DNA of 64,000 nucleotides from Sphingobacteriales bacterium 46-32 (GCA_001898485.1 MKTY01000020.1:868001-932000), one strand, 5' to 3'. Positions 17,842 through 26,443 are shown, numbered from the stretch's first letter. Program-made: numbers and translations. Notes: generated from the letters alone by a model not told the origin.

Positions 17842-18720
17842 ATGAAGCAGCTTGCCTTATTGCTTGCCTCTCTTATCATTTATACGCAGATCTCTGCGCA
17901 AGCCATCCTGTTTGAACCAGGCAGTATCTCCAACAATGATGTCTTTGCCAGCAGTCTTTCTCCCGACGGAAACGAATTTTATTTTGTAAAATCCTATCGG
18001 GGCCGATCCCGGCTGGAAATCTGGAAGTCTGAAAAGAAGAAACACGGCTGGCAATCGCCTGTTGCAGTATTTGATTCACTGCCCTACCGGTACATAGACC
18101 CTTTCATTACACCGGATGGGAATACGCTTTTGTTTAATTCCGACCGGCAGGCACCAGGCACTCCTCCGGCCAAACGTTTCCATATCTGGAAAGCCGAACG
18201 AACCCCACAGGGCTGGTCGCAGCCAGAATATATGTACCAGCTCAACAGCGATTCTGCCGATTTCTTTGCCACTGCAGATGCAAAAGGGAATATTTATTTT
18301 ACGTCCGCCAGGGACGGAAAAGCGGGAACCACCCGCATATTAATGGCCGAAAAAAGAAATGGCCTGTTAAGCGATCCTGTGATCCTCGACACCCTCATTA
18401 ATAGCAGCGGTACAGAATCAAATCCTTTTATAGCCCCCGATGGCAGCTATCTAATCTTTTTACGATCTGACGGAAAAGGATTCGGCGATTCGGATCTCTA
18501 TATCTCCTTCCGGAAATCCGATGGCAAATGGAGTACACCCGCTAATATGGGCGCAGAAATAAATACAGATAAAGGAGAATTTGCTCCCTTTGTTTCGGCC
18601 GACAATAATATTCTTTTCTTTACCCGCATTGTACGCGGCCAGCCACATAGCGAAAATATCTTTTACATCAATGGTTTCAACCGATATCTGAACCGGTTCA
18701 AAAAAGATGCAGGCGAGTAG
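17842..18720 (+). CDS. Exported PD40 beta-propeller protein
   Basis: After a signal peptide ending in QISAQ, the 292-residue protein is built of PD40/TolB-type WD40-like blades. Repeated units carry the SPDGNEFYFV, TPDGNTLLFNSDR, IAPDGSYLIFLRSDG and SADNNILFFTRI pattern, each about 50 residues apart. Such propellers bind proteins, peptides or glycans in the periplasm and lack an active site. It is monocistronic, with gene-free regions on both sides, and no partner is evident. Confidence 0.8.
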   Translation: MKQLALLLASLIIYTQISAQAILFEPGSISNNDVFASSLSPDGNEFYFVKSYRGRSRLEIWKSEKKKHGWQSPVAVFDSLPYRYIDPFITPDGNTLLFNSDRQAPGTPPAKRFHIWKAERTPQGWSQPEYMYQLNSDSADFFATADAKGNIYFTSARDGKAGTTRILMAEKRNGLLSDPVILDTLINSSGTESNPFIAPDGSYLIFLRSDGKGFGDSDLYISFRKSDGKWSTPANMGAEINTDKGEFAPFVSADNNILFFTRIVRGQPHSENIFYINGFNRYLNRFKKDAGE

Positions 18721-18913
18721 CATATACGGGCTGGCAGTGGCAGATTGAGTGGACTCATTTCCTTTTTTAATTGGTAATGCTTATGAGGCATACAACCGCC
18801 AGCTACTCTTTTAGTAATACCTTGTTGTCACTCAAATTGGTTATCTCGTTTTTATACCACAATTTTTTTACAGCTCTGATCCATCTATCTTTCTAAATCA
18901 ACAAATTTAAATA

Positions 18914-18956
18914 AGCAGGCCCCGGCTTCCTTATTTTTCGGATGCCGGGACCTGCT
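18914..18956. terminator. 13-bp hairpin after beta-propeller gene
   Basis: AGCAGGCCCCGGC (18914-18926) pairs with GCCGGGACCTGCT (18944-18956) with one mismatch around a 17-base loop. No long T-run follows on the plus strand, so a terminator role is only likely, not shown. Confidence 0.45.
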
Positions 18957-19157
18957 GTGTTCCAAACCGTCTTGTGTGCGTCAGCTATTTTAACCTGTTG
19001 ATTATTTTAATTTCTTTGTTAAGCCGGTTTAAAGATAATAGGCATGTAAAATGCCTGTATTTAATCTGTGAAGGAATTAACCCTTATTTTCTAAAAAACG
19101 GAGAATAGCCTGTGTTGCCGCTAAGAACATCCTCCTAAAAAAGTCGGCAAAGCTGTC

Positions 19158-19193
19158 CGGAAGTTGCTGGTGCGAAGATGCCAGGAGCTTCCG
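19158..19193 (+). terminator. Hairpin with short T-run upstream of deacetylase
   Basis: CGGAAG and CTGG pair with CCAG and CTTCCG around a ten-base loop, followed by TTTT. It lies about 110 bp before the deacetylase start, so it might be an attenuator-like leader hairpin or an unrelated terminator. Confidence 0.35.
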
Positions 19194-19301
19194 TTTTCAA
19201 TACGGAATGGCTGAGACATATAGCTGACCGATAGTTTTTGCCTGTCTGGCTATTAATAAACCTGTTTTTCTTCTCTTCCCGGTTCTTTTGCTAAAAAGAA
19301 T

Positions 19302-20156
19302 ATGAAAAAGTGGGAAAGCCGCCCGATTTGGTACGGAAGTCTGCTTATTCTCTCCATCAGCGGTGGTTTATTTTTGTGGGGAGGTAACCCTCAGGCCAGG
19401 GCGGTGTCTGATACAACTATGAGTCTGGGAAAAGCCGCCCCGATAATGCCTTCCGGAGTTACAGACAGTTTTTATCATGTGTATCTCAGTTTTGATGACG
19501 GCCCACTGCCTGGAAGTGAGCATATCGACAGCCTGGTGCTGGCCGAGCAGGTACCGGCAAGTGTGTTTCTGGTAGGACATAACATGAGTTACAATCCCCG
19601 CATGGATTCGTATTATAAACTATACGAAGCCAATCCCTTTATTCATATCTACAACCACAGCTTTTCACATGCGGCTGGTCATTACCGGTTCTATTACAAT
19701 CACCCCCAAAATGTACTGGCAGATATTGATCAAAACCAGCAATACCTGCAGTTGCACAACAAGATTGTGAGGCTACCAGGCCGTAATACCTGGCGTATCG
19801 GCAACCGGAGCAGAAATGACACAGCCGGTGGGGACCAGGCGGCTGATCTGCTCATGCAGCAAGGGTACAGGTTGTTTGGCTGGGATCTTGAATGGCAGCA
19901 CAACCCGGTAAGCGGTGTGCCTTTACAATCTGTTGCCACAATGGAAAAAGAGATCATGAGCCGGCTTGCAAGCGGAAATACATTTACAAAAAATCATATT
20001 ATCATCTTACTGCACGACGAAATGTTTCGCCGGCCCTGGGAAGAAGACCAATTGAAAGCATTGATTGATACGCTGCATAAACAGCCCATGATAGTCTTTA
20101 ACGATCTCAGTACGTACCCGGTATTATCATCAAACCAGACTTATGCACATCCATAA
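19302..20156 (+). CDS. Polysaccharide deacetylase (NodB-like)
   Basis: The 284-residue protein starts with a membrane anchor or signal (WYGSLLILSISGGLFLWGG) and then a NodB-type domain. YLSFDDGPLPG is motif 1 with the catalytic Asp, NHSFSHA carries the metal-binding histidines, and RLPGRNTW matches motif 3; the late IIILLHDE is motif 5. The family removes N- or O-acetyl groups from chitin-like or peptidoglycan sugars outside the cell. The core residues are all present, so it is probably active. It overlaps the following small membrane gene by 14 bp, which suggests coupled translation. Confidence 0.85.
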   Translation: MKKWESRPIWYGSLLILSISGGLFLWGGNPQARAVSDTTMSLGKAAPIMPSGVTDSFYHVYLSFDDGPLPGSEHIDSLVLAEQVPASVFLVGHNMSYNPRMDSYYKLYEANPFIHIYNHSFSHAAGHYRFYYNHPQNVLADIDQNQQYLQLHNKIVRLPGRNTWRIGNRSRNDTAGGDQAADLLMQQGYRLFGWDLEWQHNPVSGVPLQSVATMEKEIMSRLASGNTFTKNHIIILLHDEMFRRPWEEDQLKALIDTLHKQPMIVFNDLSTYPVLSSNQTYAHP

Positions 20157-20538
20157 ACCTTTTCATCATTTCTGGCATTCATTCCGCAAACCGGGGGTGT
20201 TTATGTTTATCGTTATTGGCGTACTGATTATCTTCCTCACTTTTCTAACTACCAACAATGCGCTGGAAATTGCCATATCCGGTTTGGCGTCCGTTTTTAT
20301 TGGCATTGGAGTAAATAATCTCACCACACAACAAACCCATTATGCAGATGAGCTGCAGCTTCAAAAAAATTATACCCGAAGTCTGAAACTGCTTGAACTG
20401 CTTCAGTTACGAATGAAAGCAGCTCATCGGCATCTTTACTTTAATCATACCGAATATCTCGGCGATGACCTCGACGAACTGGACCGGATCGTGGATATGC
20501 TAAAACAATTGCTGGAGCAGGGAGAATCTTTCTCGTAA
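20143..20538 (+). CDS. Small two-segment membrane protein
   Basis: The 131-residue product has two hydrophobic segments at about 18-36 and 43-60 and then a soluble helical tail rich in Leu, Gln and charged residues. No family was recognised. It starts 14 bp inside the end of the deacetylase gene, so the two are translated together and the membrane protein may anchor or regulate the enzyme; that is inference from overlap alone. The frame after the overlap is long and compositionally normal, so it is unlikely to be a chance frame. Confidence 0.6.
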   Translation: MHIHKPFHHFWHSFRKPGVFMFIVIGVLIIFLTFLTTNNALEIAISGLASVFIGIGVNNLTTQQTHYADELQLQKNYTRSLKLLELLQLRMKAAHRHLYFNHTEYLGDDLDELDRIVDMLKQLLEQGESFS

Positions 20539-20603
20539 GAGTTAACCGGCTATTGGTTTTGCCCATCCGCCGATTGGCCACCCGATTTGCTTTACCAGCC
20601 CGG

Positions 20604-20611
20604 TAGGTTTG
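20604..20611 (+). promoter_or_regulatory. TAnnTTTG promoter box
   Basis: TAGGTTTG fits the Bacteroidota -7 consensus and sits 35 bp upstream of the start of the PepSY-like gene at 20646. A matching -33 element at standard spacing is not clear. Confidence 0.45.
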
Positions 20612-20645
20612 TATCAGTAATCGCTTCACCTTTAAATCTATTACA

Positions 20646-21224
20646 ATGAAAAAGCTATTCATACTTTCCGCGGCAGCCTTGCTGGCCGGCTATAATCTGC
20701 AGGCACAAAATCAGGAAGTGGCTATTCGTAAAAATGAAAAAATGCTGAGCCGGCAGGAAAAGTCAATTCATCAGGAGAAAAAGGCAGATCGAAAAGAGTT
20801 AAAGGAACTCAAAGGAAAGGAAGTAAGTTATGAAGCCAAAGAACAATTTTATCGCGACTTTGGAGACACCCCGGCCACCTGGCGTCGTGAAACACCTTAT
20901 GATATTGCCACCTTTACAAAAGATGGTGTGTTACAATCTGCTTACTATGATGCCGATGCCCAACTGGTAGGTACTACATTTCAAAAAAACTATGCCGACC
21001 TGCCCACAAAAGCAAAAGAGACGATTGAAAAAAAATATAAAGGATATGCCGTCGATGCTGTCATCTATTTCGATGACAATGAATACAACGATACAGACAT
21101 GATCCTGTACGGTCAGCAGTTTGCCGATGAAGATAATTATTTTGTTGAGCTGGTAAAAGGCACAAAAAAGATTGTGCTGAGAAGTAATATGGCAGGAGAT
21201 GTGAGTTTTTTCAGCAACAGATAA
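20646..21224 (+). CDS. Secreted PepSY-like protein, paralogue 1
   Basis: A signal peptide (KKLFILSAAALLAGYNLQAQ) precedes a Lys/Glu-rich helical stretch at about 28-65, then a domain of the PepSY-like/DUF2874 type: the FYRDFGDTPATWRRE unit, the DAQLVGTTFQKNYADLP unit and YAVDAVIYFDDNE. Such proteins are small periplasmic beta-lactamase-inhibitor-like folds with unclear function, often induced by envelope stress. A second, shorter paralogue is at 25874. It is followed by a strong intrinsic terminator, so it appears to be monocistronic. Confidence 0.65.
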   Translation: MKKLFILSAAALLAGYNLQAQNQEVAIRKNEKMLSRQEKSIHQEKKADRKELKELKGKEVSYEAKEQFYRDFGDTPATWRRETPYDIATFTKDGVLQSAYYDADAQLVGTTFQKNYADLPTKAKETIEKKYKGYAVDAVIYFDDNEYNDTDMILYGQQFADEDNYFVELVKGTKKIVLRSNMAGDVSFFSNR

Positions 21225-21246
21225 GAGCGTTTTGGTGGGAAATGCC

Positions 21247-21282
21247 GGGGTCCGGAGCCGATGGCTTTGGGCCCCTTTTTTT
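21247..21282 (+). terminator. Intrinsic terminator
   Basis: GGGGTCC.GAGCC pairs with GGCTTTGGGCCCC across a GAT loop, followed by seven T. It lies 22 bp after the stop of the first PepSY-like gene. Confidence 0.85.
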
Positions 21283-21416
21283 AACTGATAAAATAATACA
21301 GCATGACCACCGACATATTTTGCCTACCCAACGATCGCCGGCTGTCTCCTGAATGTTTATGAGGTAGCTTTAATTAAGAAGCCGTTAAGAAACCGGCCTC
21401 TTTAAAACTTTGCAAC

Positions 21417-22355
21417 ATGAAAAAGATGATTCAACTCATGTGCGTTGCAGGTTATTTTCTTTTGTCGGCCTGCAACGTCCCTAAAAGCATGGCACAGACT
21501 TCTGTATCAGCATCTATTACCTATCAGACTTTTTACGATGAGCTTTCCCCATACGGTACATGGATTGATTACCCCAGTTATGGGCAAGTTTGGCACCCGG
21601 CCACCACAGGCGATTTCAGACCATATCTCACCAATGGCTACTGGGATTATTCCGCACAGGGATGGCTCTGGATGTCGGACTATGCGTGGGGCTGGGCTCC
21701 CTTTCACTACGGCCGCTGGATCTACGATGATCTCTACGGCTGGCTGTGGATACCCGGTTATGAATGGTCGCCTGCCTGGGTCACCTGGGGCAGCTTCGAT
21801 GATTATTATGCCTGGGCACCGCTGATGCCTGAAGTTTATGCAGGATTGCAATTTGGTCACTGGAAGCCGGCAGCTTTTTACTGGAATGTATGTACACGCG
21901 ATCATATCTATGATCGGCATATAAACCTGCAGGTGATAAATCGTGATATAGTCAGCACCAATATCAACCGTATCACTATCATCAACAATTTCAGCACTAC
22001 AAAAACACATAACCAGTATTATGCACGCGGCCCGCAGCTGGAAGACGCACAGAAATATGTATCACACAAAATTGAACCGGTGAATTTGAAAGAAGTCAGC
22101 AGAAGCAGAGATATGGTACATAATAATAATGAAGTGCGGATATATAAACCTGCCATTTCTCAGCCTCAGCCGCGCGAGTTCAGGAGGATGGATCGCGAAC
22201 CTAATCCCGTACGCAATGAAAATGACCGTGTCAATACTATTCGCGAACAACAGAATCAGAATATTGACCGGCTGCCACGCATGCAGCTGCCACAACAGGG
22301 TGGGCGCAACGAAACCGGCAACTCAGGGAGTGGCGCACACGGTCGCAGGCACTGA
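21417..22355 (+). CDS. DUF6600-type WG-repeat lipoprotein
   Basis: The 312-residue protein has a lipobox LSAC and then a Trp/Gly/Tyr-rich domain typical of DUF6600: DELSPYGTWIDYPSYGQVW, WLWMSDYAWGWAPFHYGRW, WLWIPGYEWSPAWVTWG and YYAWAPL. The second half is Asn/Gln/Arg-rich and low-complexity, probably disordered. Function of the family is unknown; it is widespread in Bacteroidota envelopes. The universal stress gene starts 29 bp downstream, so the two may be one transcript. Confidence 0.8.
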   Translation: MKKMIQLMCVAGYFLLSACNVPKSMAQTSVSASITYQTFYDELSPYGTWIDYPSYGQVWHPATTGDFRPYLTNGYWDYSAQGWLWMSDYAWGWAPFHYGRWIYDDLYGWLWIPGYEWSPAWVTWGSFDDYYAWAPLMPEVYAGLQFGHWKPAAFYWNVCTRDHIYDRHINLQVINRDIVSTNINRITIINNFSTTKTHNQYYARGPQLEDAQKYVSHKIEPVNLKEVSRSRDMVHNNNEVRIYKPAISQPQPREFRRMDREPNPVRNENDRVNTIREQQNQNIDRLPRMQLPQQGGRNETGNSGSGAHGRRH

Positions 22356-22384
22356 TCAATTATTAACTCTAAAAAATATGCAGT

Positions 22385-22840
22385 ATGAAAAAGATACTGA
22401 TTGCCCTTGACTATAATCCAGCTGCACAAAAAGTTGCAGAAACAGGCCAGCAACTGGCCAGGGCCCTGGGCGCCGACCTGATACTGGTACATGTCATTGC
22501 CGAGCCCGCCTGGTATGCACTGGAATATTCTCCTGTTATGGGATACCAGGGTGCTTATACCGACAATACAGCCATCCTCGGCAAAGAAATAAAAGAAGAA
22601 GCCTCGTCTTTTCTGGCGGCTACGGCCAGTCACCTGGGTAATCCTTCGTTAAAGACAATGATACTAGAAGGCGATGTGGAAGAAGCATTGCTGGATTGCG
22701 CAGAATCAGAAAATGCCGATCTGATTGTACTGGGCTCTCACAAGCATCATGGCATAGACCGCATCCTTTCACCCGACCTGGCTGTGCACCTGGTAAGGCA
22801 TTCAAAAATTCCGGTGCTATCTGTGCCAACGCTGGTGTAA
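22385..22840 (+). CDS. Universal stress protein family
   Basis: This single-domain 151-residue protein shows the UspA fold: KKILIALDYNPAAQKVAETG at the start, LILVHVIAEP, and ENADLIVLGSHKHHG with IPVLSVP at the end. The ATP-binding loop normally reads G-x2-G-x9-G(S/T); here the second glycine-serine pair is replaced by SPDLA, so ATP binding is doubtful. It may belong to the non-ATP-binding class. It follows the DUF6600 gene closely and is closed by a strong terminator, so it ends an operon. Confidence 0.85.
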   Translation: MKKILIALDYNPAAQKVAETGQQLARALGADLILVHVIAEPAWYALEYSPVMGYQGAYTDNTAILGKEIKEEASSFLAATASHLGNPSLKTMILEGDVEEALLDCAESENADLIVLGSHKHHGIDRILSPDLAVHLVRHSKIPVLSVPTLV

Positions 22841-22865
22841 CGCCTTTCGATTACCCGACGCACTT

Positions 22866-22906
22866 AACCCGCCCCTCATGCCGCAACAGCGGCAGAGGCG
22901 GGTTTT
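22866..22906 (+). terminator. Strong intrinsic terminator
   Basis: AACCCGCC.CTC.TGCCGC pairs with GCGGCAGAGGCGGGTT around a short AACA loop, followed by TTTT, 26 bp after the universal stress gene. Confidence 0.85.
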
Positions 22907-23006
22907 ACCTGTAATATCCGTAACCACAGCTTCTGCGCCGGCGGCCCGCAATTCTGCTTTAGAAGTTATCATTATCTTAGTAGCACATTCAAGCTAATCG
23001 GAAGAA

Positions 23007-23570
23007 GTGGACAAATTGCGGCAACATATCGAAGATATCACTGCGCTCAGTGATGAAGAGTATGCGTATATAAAAACATTCTTTACTGCCAAAAAAGTTC
23101 GTAAAGGACAATACCTCTTGAGCGAGGGCGACGATGCCCGCTATGAATATCTCGTACTATCGGGTATTTATAAGGTCTTTTATATAGACGAGCAGGGGCG
23201 TGAGTTTATTCTGCAGTTTGCTAAGGAAAACTGGTGGATGAGCGATTATGAAGCTTTTTTCAGAGAAAAAAAAGCAACTGTATTTATTGAATGTATCGAT
23301 GCAGGCGAAGTATTGGTTAACACCCTGCAGACGAGAGAAAAACTGGCAACCGAATTCCATAAGATGGAACACTTTTACCGTGCAAAGCTGACCAACGGTT
23401 ATATTGCCCTGCAGCAAAGAATAAAACTTTTGCTGTCCAGCACGCCGCAGGAACGTTACGAAACCTTTTCCAAAATGTATCCCGATTTGGGGCAGCGTCT
23501 TCCCAAAAAAATCATTGCCGAATACCTGGGTGTAAGCCGTGAAACGCTTAGCCGGTTATACAGCCGGTAA
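23007..23570 (+). CDS. Crp/Fnr-family transcription regulator
   Basis: The 187-residue protein has an N-terminal cyclic-nucleotide-binding beta barrel (residues 25-115, with KGQYLLSEGD and the VLSGIYKVFYID strand pair) and a short C-terminal helix-turn-helix, IIAEYLGVSRETLSRLYSR. It uses a GTG start preceded by GGAAGAA, a plausible ribosome site. The effector cannot be told. Forty bases after its stop lies a palindrome GTGATCCGGATCAC that fits the Crp/Fnr operator pattern, and the reductase operon follows, so this regulator probably controls the next three genes. Confidence 0.85.
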   Translation: MDKLRQHIEDITALSDEEYAYIKTFFTAKKVRKGQYLLSEGDDARYEYLVLSGIYKVFYIDEQGREFILQFAKENWWMSDYEAFFREKKATVFIECIDAGEVLVNTLQTREKLATEFHKMEHFYRAKLTNGYIALQQRIKLLLSSTPQERYETFSKMYPDLGQRLPKKIIAEYLGVSRETLSRLYSR

Positions 23571-23610
23571 AAACGGCCCTCCTGGCGCCCTACCCCTTCC
23601 TTCAACTGCT

Positions 23611-23624
23611 GTGATCCGGATCAC
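23611..23624. promoter_or_regulatory. Crp/Fnr-type operator
   Basis: GTGATCC-GGATCAC is a perfect 14-bp palindrome within TGTGAN6TCACT, one base from the TGTGAN6TCACA consensus. Its centre is about 64 bp upstream of the start inferred from the box at 23671, close to the usual class I activator position. Confidence 0.65.
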
Positions 23625-23670
23625 TATTTTTTTGTGACTACGCTCCTTCGCAGCAGGGTGATTGCTGAAA

Positions 23671-23678
23671 TAGTTTTG
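23671..23678 (+). promoter_or_regulatory. TAnnTTTG promoter box
   Basis: TAGTTTTG matches the Bacteroidota -7 element, 24 bp before the ATG of the reductase gene. Confidence 0.6.
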
Positions 23679-23702
23679 TGAAGAAATCAAAACACAGCAA
23701 TC

Positions 23703-24497
23703 ATGAACCTACAACTTACCAACAAATCTGTCTTCGTATCAGGATCTACCGCTGGTATCGGCTACGCAATTGCCCGCACATTTGCCCGGGAGGGAGCTAC
23801 TACCTACCTCAATGGACGGAGCAGAGAAAAAGTAGAAGAAGCCGTAGCAAAAATTCTTACCGAAATACCCGAGGCCCGCATAAAAGGTATCGTAGCCGAC
23901 CTGACTACGCAGCAGGGTGTTGAGGAATTATTCGGTCAGCTGGCACATGCAGACATTCTGGTTAATAACCTCGGATTGTTTGAGCCAGTGGCATTTTTTG
24001 ACTCAACCGATGCCGACTGGCAAAAACTATTCGACATCAATGTCATGAGTGGAGTACGTCTGACCCGCTTTTATCTGCAAAAAATGCTGGAAAAAAACTG
24101 GGGCCGCGTGATATTCATCTCCAGCGAATCAGGACTGCAGATTCCAACCGAAATGATTCATTATGGCCTATCAAAAACCGCTCAGTTATCGCTTACCAAT
24201 GGCCTGGCCCAACTTACAAAAGGCACGGGTGTAACTGTAAATGCCGTACTTCCCGGTCCTACTTTTTCACAGGGAGCGGAGCGTTTTTTTGGTGAGCTCG
24301 CCACTCAACGAGGCTCCTCCATAAAAGAGATAGAGCGGCAATACTTTACCGAAACCAGGCCGCTTAGTTTATTGCAGCGGTTTATCACACCCGATGAAGT
24401 AGCGGCTACCGTAGCCTTTATTTCGAGCGAATGGGCTGCTGCCACCAACGGTGCCGCCATAAAAGTTGACGGTGGAATACTAAAAGGGCTTCACTAA
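23703..24497 (+). CDS. Short-chain dehydrogenase/reductase
   Basis: The 264-residue protein shows all classical SDR motifs: VSGSTAGIGYAIA (cofactor glycine motif), NNLG (the NNAG position), the catalytic Ser in ISSESG, and the active Tyr/Lys in YGLSK. NRS after the first unit suggests NADP use. Such enzymes reduce carbonyls or oxidise alcohols with NAD(P). It leads a set with the DJ-1-like and monooxygenase-like genes. A Crp-type palindrome and promoter box lie directly upstream. The substrate is unknown; the set looks like a detoxification or electrophile-stress response. Confidence 0.88.
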   Translation: MNLQLTNKSVFVSGSTAGIGYAIARTFAREGATTYLNGRSREKVEEAVAKILTEIPEARIKGIVADLTTQQGVEELFGQLAHADILVNNLGLFEPVAFFDSTDADWQKLFDINVMSGVRLTRFYLQKMLEKNWGRVIFISSESGLQIPTEMIHYGLSKTAQLSLTNGLAQLTKGTGVTVNAVLPGPTFSQGAERFFGELATQRGSSIKEIERQYFTETRPLSLLQRFITPDEVAATVAFISSEWAAATNGAAIKVDGGILKGLH

Positions 24498-24599
24498 AAA
24501 ATGTAACTCCTCTTTTTGAATGCGCCGGCCCTATATAGCTCCATAATTGTTTTTGAATTACCACTAACATATAACCCTTCACCTCTAAATTTTTACAAA

Positions 24600-25271
24600 A
24601 TGAAAAAGAAAATCTTAATCATCGTATCGAACGCCAGCAGTATTGGTCCACACAACAGAAGAACAGGAACTTTCCTGCCCGAGGTAGCACATCCGTATGC
24701 CGAATTTGAGAAAGCCGGTTATGAAATTGACTTTGCCAGTCTCACCGGTGATACTCCGTTTCTGGATGCACTGAACCTGGCCGATGATACCGACAACCTT
24801 CGTTTCCTGACCGGTAAAGGATGGGCTGATATGCAAAAAGCAAAAAAATTGTCGGAAGTAACTGTGGCTGCGTACGATGCCATTTTTGTACCCGGCGGCC
24901 TGGCTCCAATGGTAGATATGCCAGAAAATCCGCTGCTCAAAAAAGTAATTGCCGATACCTACGAGCGAGGAGCAGTAATTGGAGCCGTTTGTCATGGTCC
25001 TGTATCGCTCCTGAATGTAAAACTCAGCGATGGATCATACCTGATAAATGGCAAAAATATAGCCTCCTTTACCACAGCAGAAGAAGATAATTATGCACGA
25101 GCAGATGTGTCTTTCGACCTGCAAAAGGCTTTAACAGATCAGGGCGCTATCTTTCATGCAGCTGCCCCCTGGAGTGCCAATAGCATTGCCGACGGCCGTA
25201 TCGTAACCGGTCAAAATCCGGCCTCTGCAAAAGGCGTGGGAGAAAAAATAGTGGCACTCCTCAACAGCTGA
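24600..25271 (+). CDS. DJ-1/PfpI family protein (Hsp31-like)
   Basis: An open frame starts at 24516, but the ATG at 24600 gives the normal N-terminus MKKKILIIVSNASS and is preferred. The 223-residue product has the DJ-1/PfpI fold with the nucleophile elbow GAVCHGP (Cys active site) and the Glu-containing FVPGGLAP segment. Relatives are glyoxalase III, chaperone or protein deglycase-type enzymes that act on reactive aldehydes. It sits between an SDR and a quinol monooxygenase-like gene, which supports a role in carbonyl stress. Spacing of about 100 bp from the SDR allows co-transcription. Confidence 0.82.
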   Translation: MKKKILIIVSNASSIGPHNRRTGTFLPEVAHPYAEFEKAGYEIDFASLTGDTPFLDALNLADDTDNLRFLTGKGWADMQKAKKLSEVTVAAYDAIFVPGGLAPMVDMPENPLLKKVIADTYERGAVIGAVCHGPVSLLNVKLSDGSYLINGKNIASFTTAEEDNYARADVSFDLQKALTDQGAIFHAAAPWSANSIADGRIVTGQNPASAKGVGEKIVALLNS

Positions 25272-25347
25272 GTTTGTCATTATACGCCATTGATAATGCT
25301 TTGTACTATCACTACAAACGAATTTTAAACCCCTAATCGTTACTAAA

Positions 25348-25677
25348 ATGAAACAACAGGCTATTTATGTCTTCGCCAAATGGCAGGTAAAAAAAGAAAA
25401 CCTGCAGGAGGTATTGAAGTTGCTTCCTGACATGGCCCATAGTAGTAAAAAAGAAGACGGCAACTTGTTTTACAACGTGCATCAAAGTGTGGCAGATCCT
25501 TATACGCTCCTTTTATTTGAAGGTTACCGAAACGAAGAGGCGCTCGATAAGCACCGGAATTCAGCGCATTTTAACACCCTGGTAGCCGATCAGATTGTAC
25601 CCCGGCTCGAAAGCAGAGAGGTATTCATTACCCATGAGCTTTGGCCTGACGAGCCCGCAACAGTTACCAGTAGATAA
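25348..25677 (+). CDS. ABM-fold quinol monooxygenase-like protein
   Basis: The 109-residue protein matches the antibiotic biosynthesis monooxygenase (ABM) dimeric alpha/beta barrel: an opening beta strand IYVFAKWQVK, helix LQEVLKLLPDMAH, the LFYNVHQS strand and the FEGYRNEEALDKHRNSAHF helix with the usual His. Members oxidise quinols or act as small binding proteins. It is the last of the SDR/DJ-1/ABM group. A hairpin at 25713 follows, with no clear T-run. Confidence 0.8.
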   Translation: MKQQAIYVFAKWQVKKENLQEVLKLLPDMAHSSKKEDGNLFYNVHQSVADPYTLLLFEGYRNEEALDKHRNSAHFNTLVADQIVPRLESREVFITHELWPDEPATVTSR

Positions 25678-25712
25678 ACGATCTGCCTGCAGAATGTTTT
25701 GTTCTATCTGTG

Positions 25713-25743
25713 ACAGCTCCTTCCGGATAATGGAAGGAACTGT
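25713..25743. terminator. 12-bp hairpin after ABM gene
   Basis: ACAGCTCCTTCC pairs with GGAAGGAACTGT with one mismatch. No T-run follows, so termination is only possible, not certain. Confidence 0.4.
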
Positions 25744-25873
25744 AGTACTTATCGCCCGTTTATCTCTTCCAGCTATCATTTTTGCCAGTTGAACGATTGC
25801 CTGGGGTGCCAGGTTTATTCGTTAACTAAGTTTGGCCTGAAAAGCCTTCGTAAACAGTTTAAATACTTATAAG

Positions 25874-26383
25874 ATGAAAAAAGTACTTATGCTTCCCATA
25901 GCATTATTGATAACTGTTGCAGCTCTTCATGCCCAGCTGGCTGGCGCTGCCAAAAGTGTTTTGGTCTCATCCAAACCGGTTATCAGCCCTCATTTCGCCT
26001 CCGATTTTCCGATGGCTACCGATGTAAACTGGACAAAAACAGCGGGCTACAATACGGCCAGTTTTGTCAATAATGGCGAGCGATCGCATGCTTACTACAA
26101 CGAAAAAGGCATACTGGCAGGAACCATTATTGACAAAAAGTTTACGGACCTGCCGCAACGTTCTCAATATTTCATTACCGACCATTATAATGATTACGAC
26201 ATTTCTGCAGTCGCATTTTATGACGACAATGAAGAAGAGCCAGCTGGGTTAACGCTCAATTCGCAGTCGTTTGATAACTGGGATCATTACATCGTAAGAC
26301 TCCAGCACAAAAAAACGAAGCAACAACTGATGTTGCAGGTAAGTAAAACCGGAGATGTATCGGTTTATAAAAAGACAAAATAA
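25874..26383 (+). CDS. Secreted PepSY-like protein, paralogue 2
   Basis: The 169-residue product carries a signal peptide (KKVLMLPIALLITVAALHAQ) and the same three-part pattern as the protein at 20646: DFPMATDVNWTKTAGYNTASF, KGILAGTIIDKKFTDLP and YDISAVAFYDDNEE. It lacks the Lys/Glu-rich helix of that paralogue. The two probably arose by duplication. Function is unknown; expression may respond to envelope stress. A perfect 11-bp hairpin terminator follows at once, so it is monocistronic. Confidence 0.65.
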   Translation: MKKVLMLPIALLITVAALHAQLAGAAKSVLVSSKPVISPHFASDFPMATDVNWTKTAGYNTASFVNNGERSHAYYNEKGILAGTIIDKKFTDLPQRSQYFITDHYNDYDISAVAFYDDNEEEPAGLTLNSQSFDNWDHYIVRLQHKKTKQQLMLQVSKTGDVSVYKKTK

Positions 26384-26408
26384 TTCTCATGGACGGTACA
26401 CCAGCCAC

Positions 26409-26443
26409 GTGCTCTGCCGGTTTGCGGCAGAGCACTTTATTTT
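26409..26443 (+). terminator. Intrinsic terminator
   Basis: GTGCTCTGCCG pairs perfectly with CGGCAGAGCAC around a five-base loop, followed by TTTATTTT. It closes the second PepSY-like gene. Confidence 0.88.

Larger units (their letters stand above)
18721..19301. other. Gene-free stretch with two strong hairpins
   Basis: No supported gene lies in these 580 bp. It contains a 13-bp-stem hairpin at 18914-18956 and a second hairpin at 19158-19193 with a short T-run. It could include a structured 5' leader of the deacetylase gene, but no known riboswitch class was recognised. Confidence 0.5.
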
